From: Methanosarcinales archaeon
GTDB lineage: Archaea > Halobacteriota > Methanosarcinia > Methanosarcinales > Methanogasteraceae
Assembly (NCBI GenBank): GCA_030672345.1
Contig: DAOVGO010000202.1
Coordinates: forward strand, 1 to 5,722
DNA: 5,722 nt
Direction of reading: 5' to 3'
The notes beneath the pieces are model-generated. The model worked only from the letters and a program-made list of their open reading frames with translations, was not told the DNA's origin and searched no databases. The position numbers and the translations under genes were made by a program. Below are positions 5,562 through 5,722 of this stretch, piece after piece. Numbering within the stretch: position 1 is the first letter of the stretch; every line of letters starts with the position of its first letter.

Positions 5562-5722
5562 CTATAGGTGCGCCAGGTAATCATAGATCAGAGTCTTCAG
5601 ATCGTCTCTGCTGATTACTGTCCCGATAGGTGGTTTTAGATAGTCGTATATTGCAGTCTTCAGCTCGTCCCTGTCTATGTATCCATTGCCGTTGGCGTCG
5701 TATCGAGCTATCGGATCACCTG
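5562..5722 (-). CDS. C-terminal end of a second secreted protein with the same EF-hand/dockerin-like module (5' partial)
   Basis: Reading leftwards from the right edge, an open frame encodes GDPIARYDANGNGYIDRDEL and continues with the same two-helix module as the neighbouring hydrolase, ending YDYLAHL at the TAG stop (5562-5564). About 53 residues are visible; the rest, with the start and main domains, lies outside the window. The loop D-A-N-G-N-G-Y-I-D-R-D-E has Asp/Asn/Asp/Glu at the calcium-binding positions of a canonical EF-hand. Compared with the neighbour, only the flanks differ (GDP against WGP before it, AHL against DHLP after it). A surface or exported protein is expected because the module sits at the end of the exported neighbour. 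Its catalytic or structural function cannot be known from here. Confidence 0.85.
   Translation of the reverse strand, partial: GDPIARYDANGNGYIDRDELKTAIYDYLKPPIGTVISRDDLKTLIYDYLAHL
5565..5715 (-). repeat. C-terminal module repeat, copy 2
   Basis: Second copy of the module at 3434-3584, same orientation, 148 of 151 bases identical. Differences are at 5571, 5572 and 5703 (matching 3440, 3441 and 3572). It lies inside the coding end of the partial gene at the right edge. Confidence 0.95.

Noticed and set aside
5202..5567. 121-residue open frame on the + strand
   Set aside because: It is antisense to the signal sequence and N-terminal catalytic region of the secreted hydrolase and to the spacer; its hydrophobic part mirrors the signal peptide codons.
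3434..5715. The pair of direct repeats as the ends of a transposon or integron-like element
   Set aside because: Each copy is coding sequence for a protein domain at the end of a gene; there is no transposase, inverted end or target duplication visible.

Overview
The window most likely comes from a euryarchaeon of the Methanosarcinales / ANME type. That placement is inferred from four things: strong AGGAGGTG-like ribosome binding sites, a lipobox lipoprotein, T-rich terminators, and secreted PKD proteins ending in an EF-hand/dockerin-like module of a kind I associate with these archaea. No rRNA or marker gene is present, so the lineage is tentative. I see no tRNA, rRNA, CRISPR array or insertion sequence.

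Left part (1-943, + strand): two tightly linked genes for cell-surface proteins. The first runs in from the left edge and encodes a Gly/Thr-rich beta-repeat protein with an acidic tail. One base after its stop comes a small, very acidic lipoprotein whose start is fixed by a strong Shine-Dalgarno. A T7 tract follows.

Middle (1015-2996, - strand): a cytosolic two-gene unit. The promoter-proximal gene is an M20D-type amidohydrolase fused in frame to a GNAT acetyltransferase, with a well-placed internal ribosome binding site at the junction. It overlaps by 4 bases (ATGA) a small protein of the T4 endonuclease V (Pyr_excise) family that lacks the N-terminal threonine of the phage enzyme. Both units converge on the 71-base gap at 944-1014.

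Gap (2997-3427): 431 bases with no convincing gene. It holds the 3' end signals of the right-hand gene and the leader of the amidohydrolase unit.

Right part (3428-5722, - strand): a large secreted modular protein (signal anchor, N-terminal-nucleophile hydrolase domain, PKD domain, BsuPI-like domain, EF-hand/dockerin-like C-terminus). Upstream of it lies the last part of a second gene, running off the right edge, that ends in the same C-terminal module. The two module copies are almost identical at DNA level: 142 of 143 bases in the core, and the single core difference is synonymous. The copies are 2131 bases apart in the same orientation. This is the most striking structural signal in the window and points to recent duplication or gene conversion of a C-terminal tag shared by neighbouring exported proteins.
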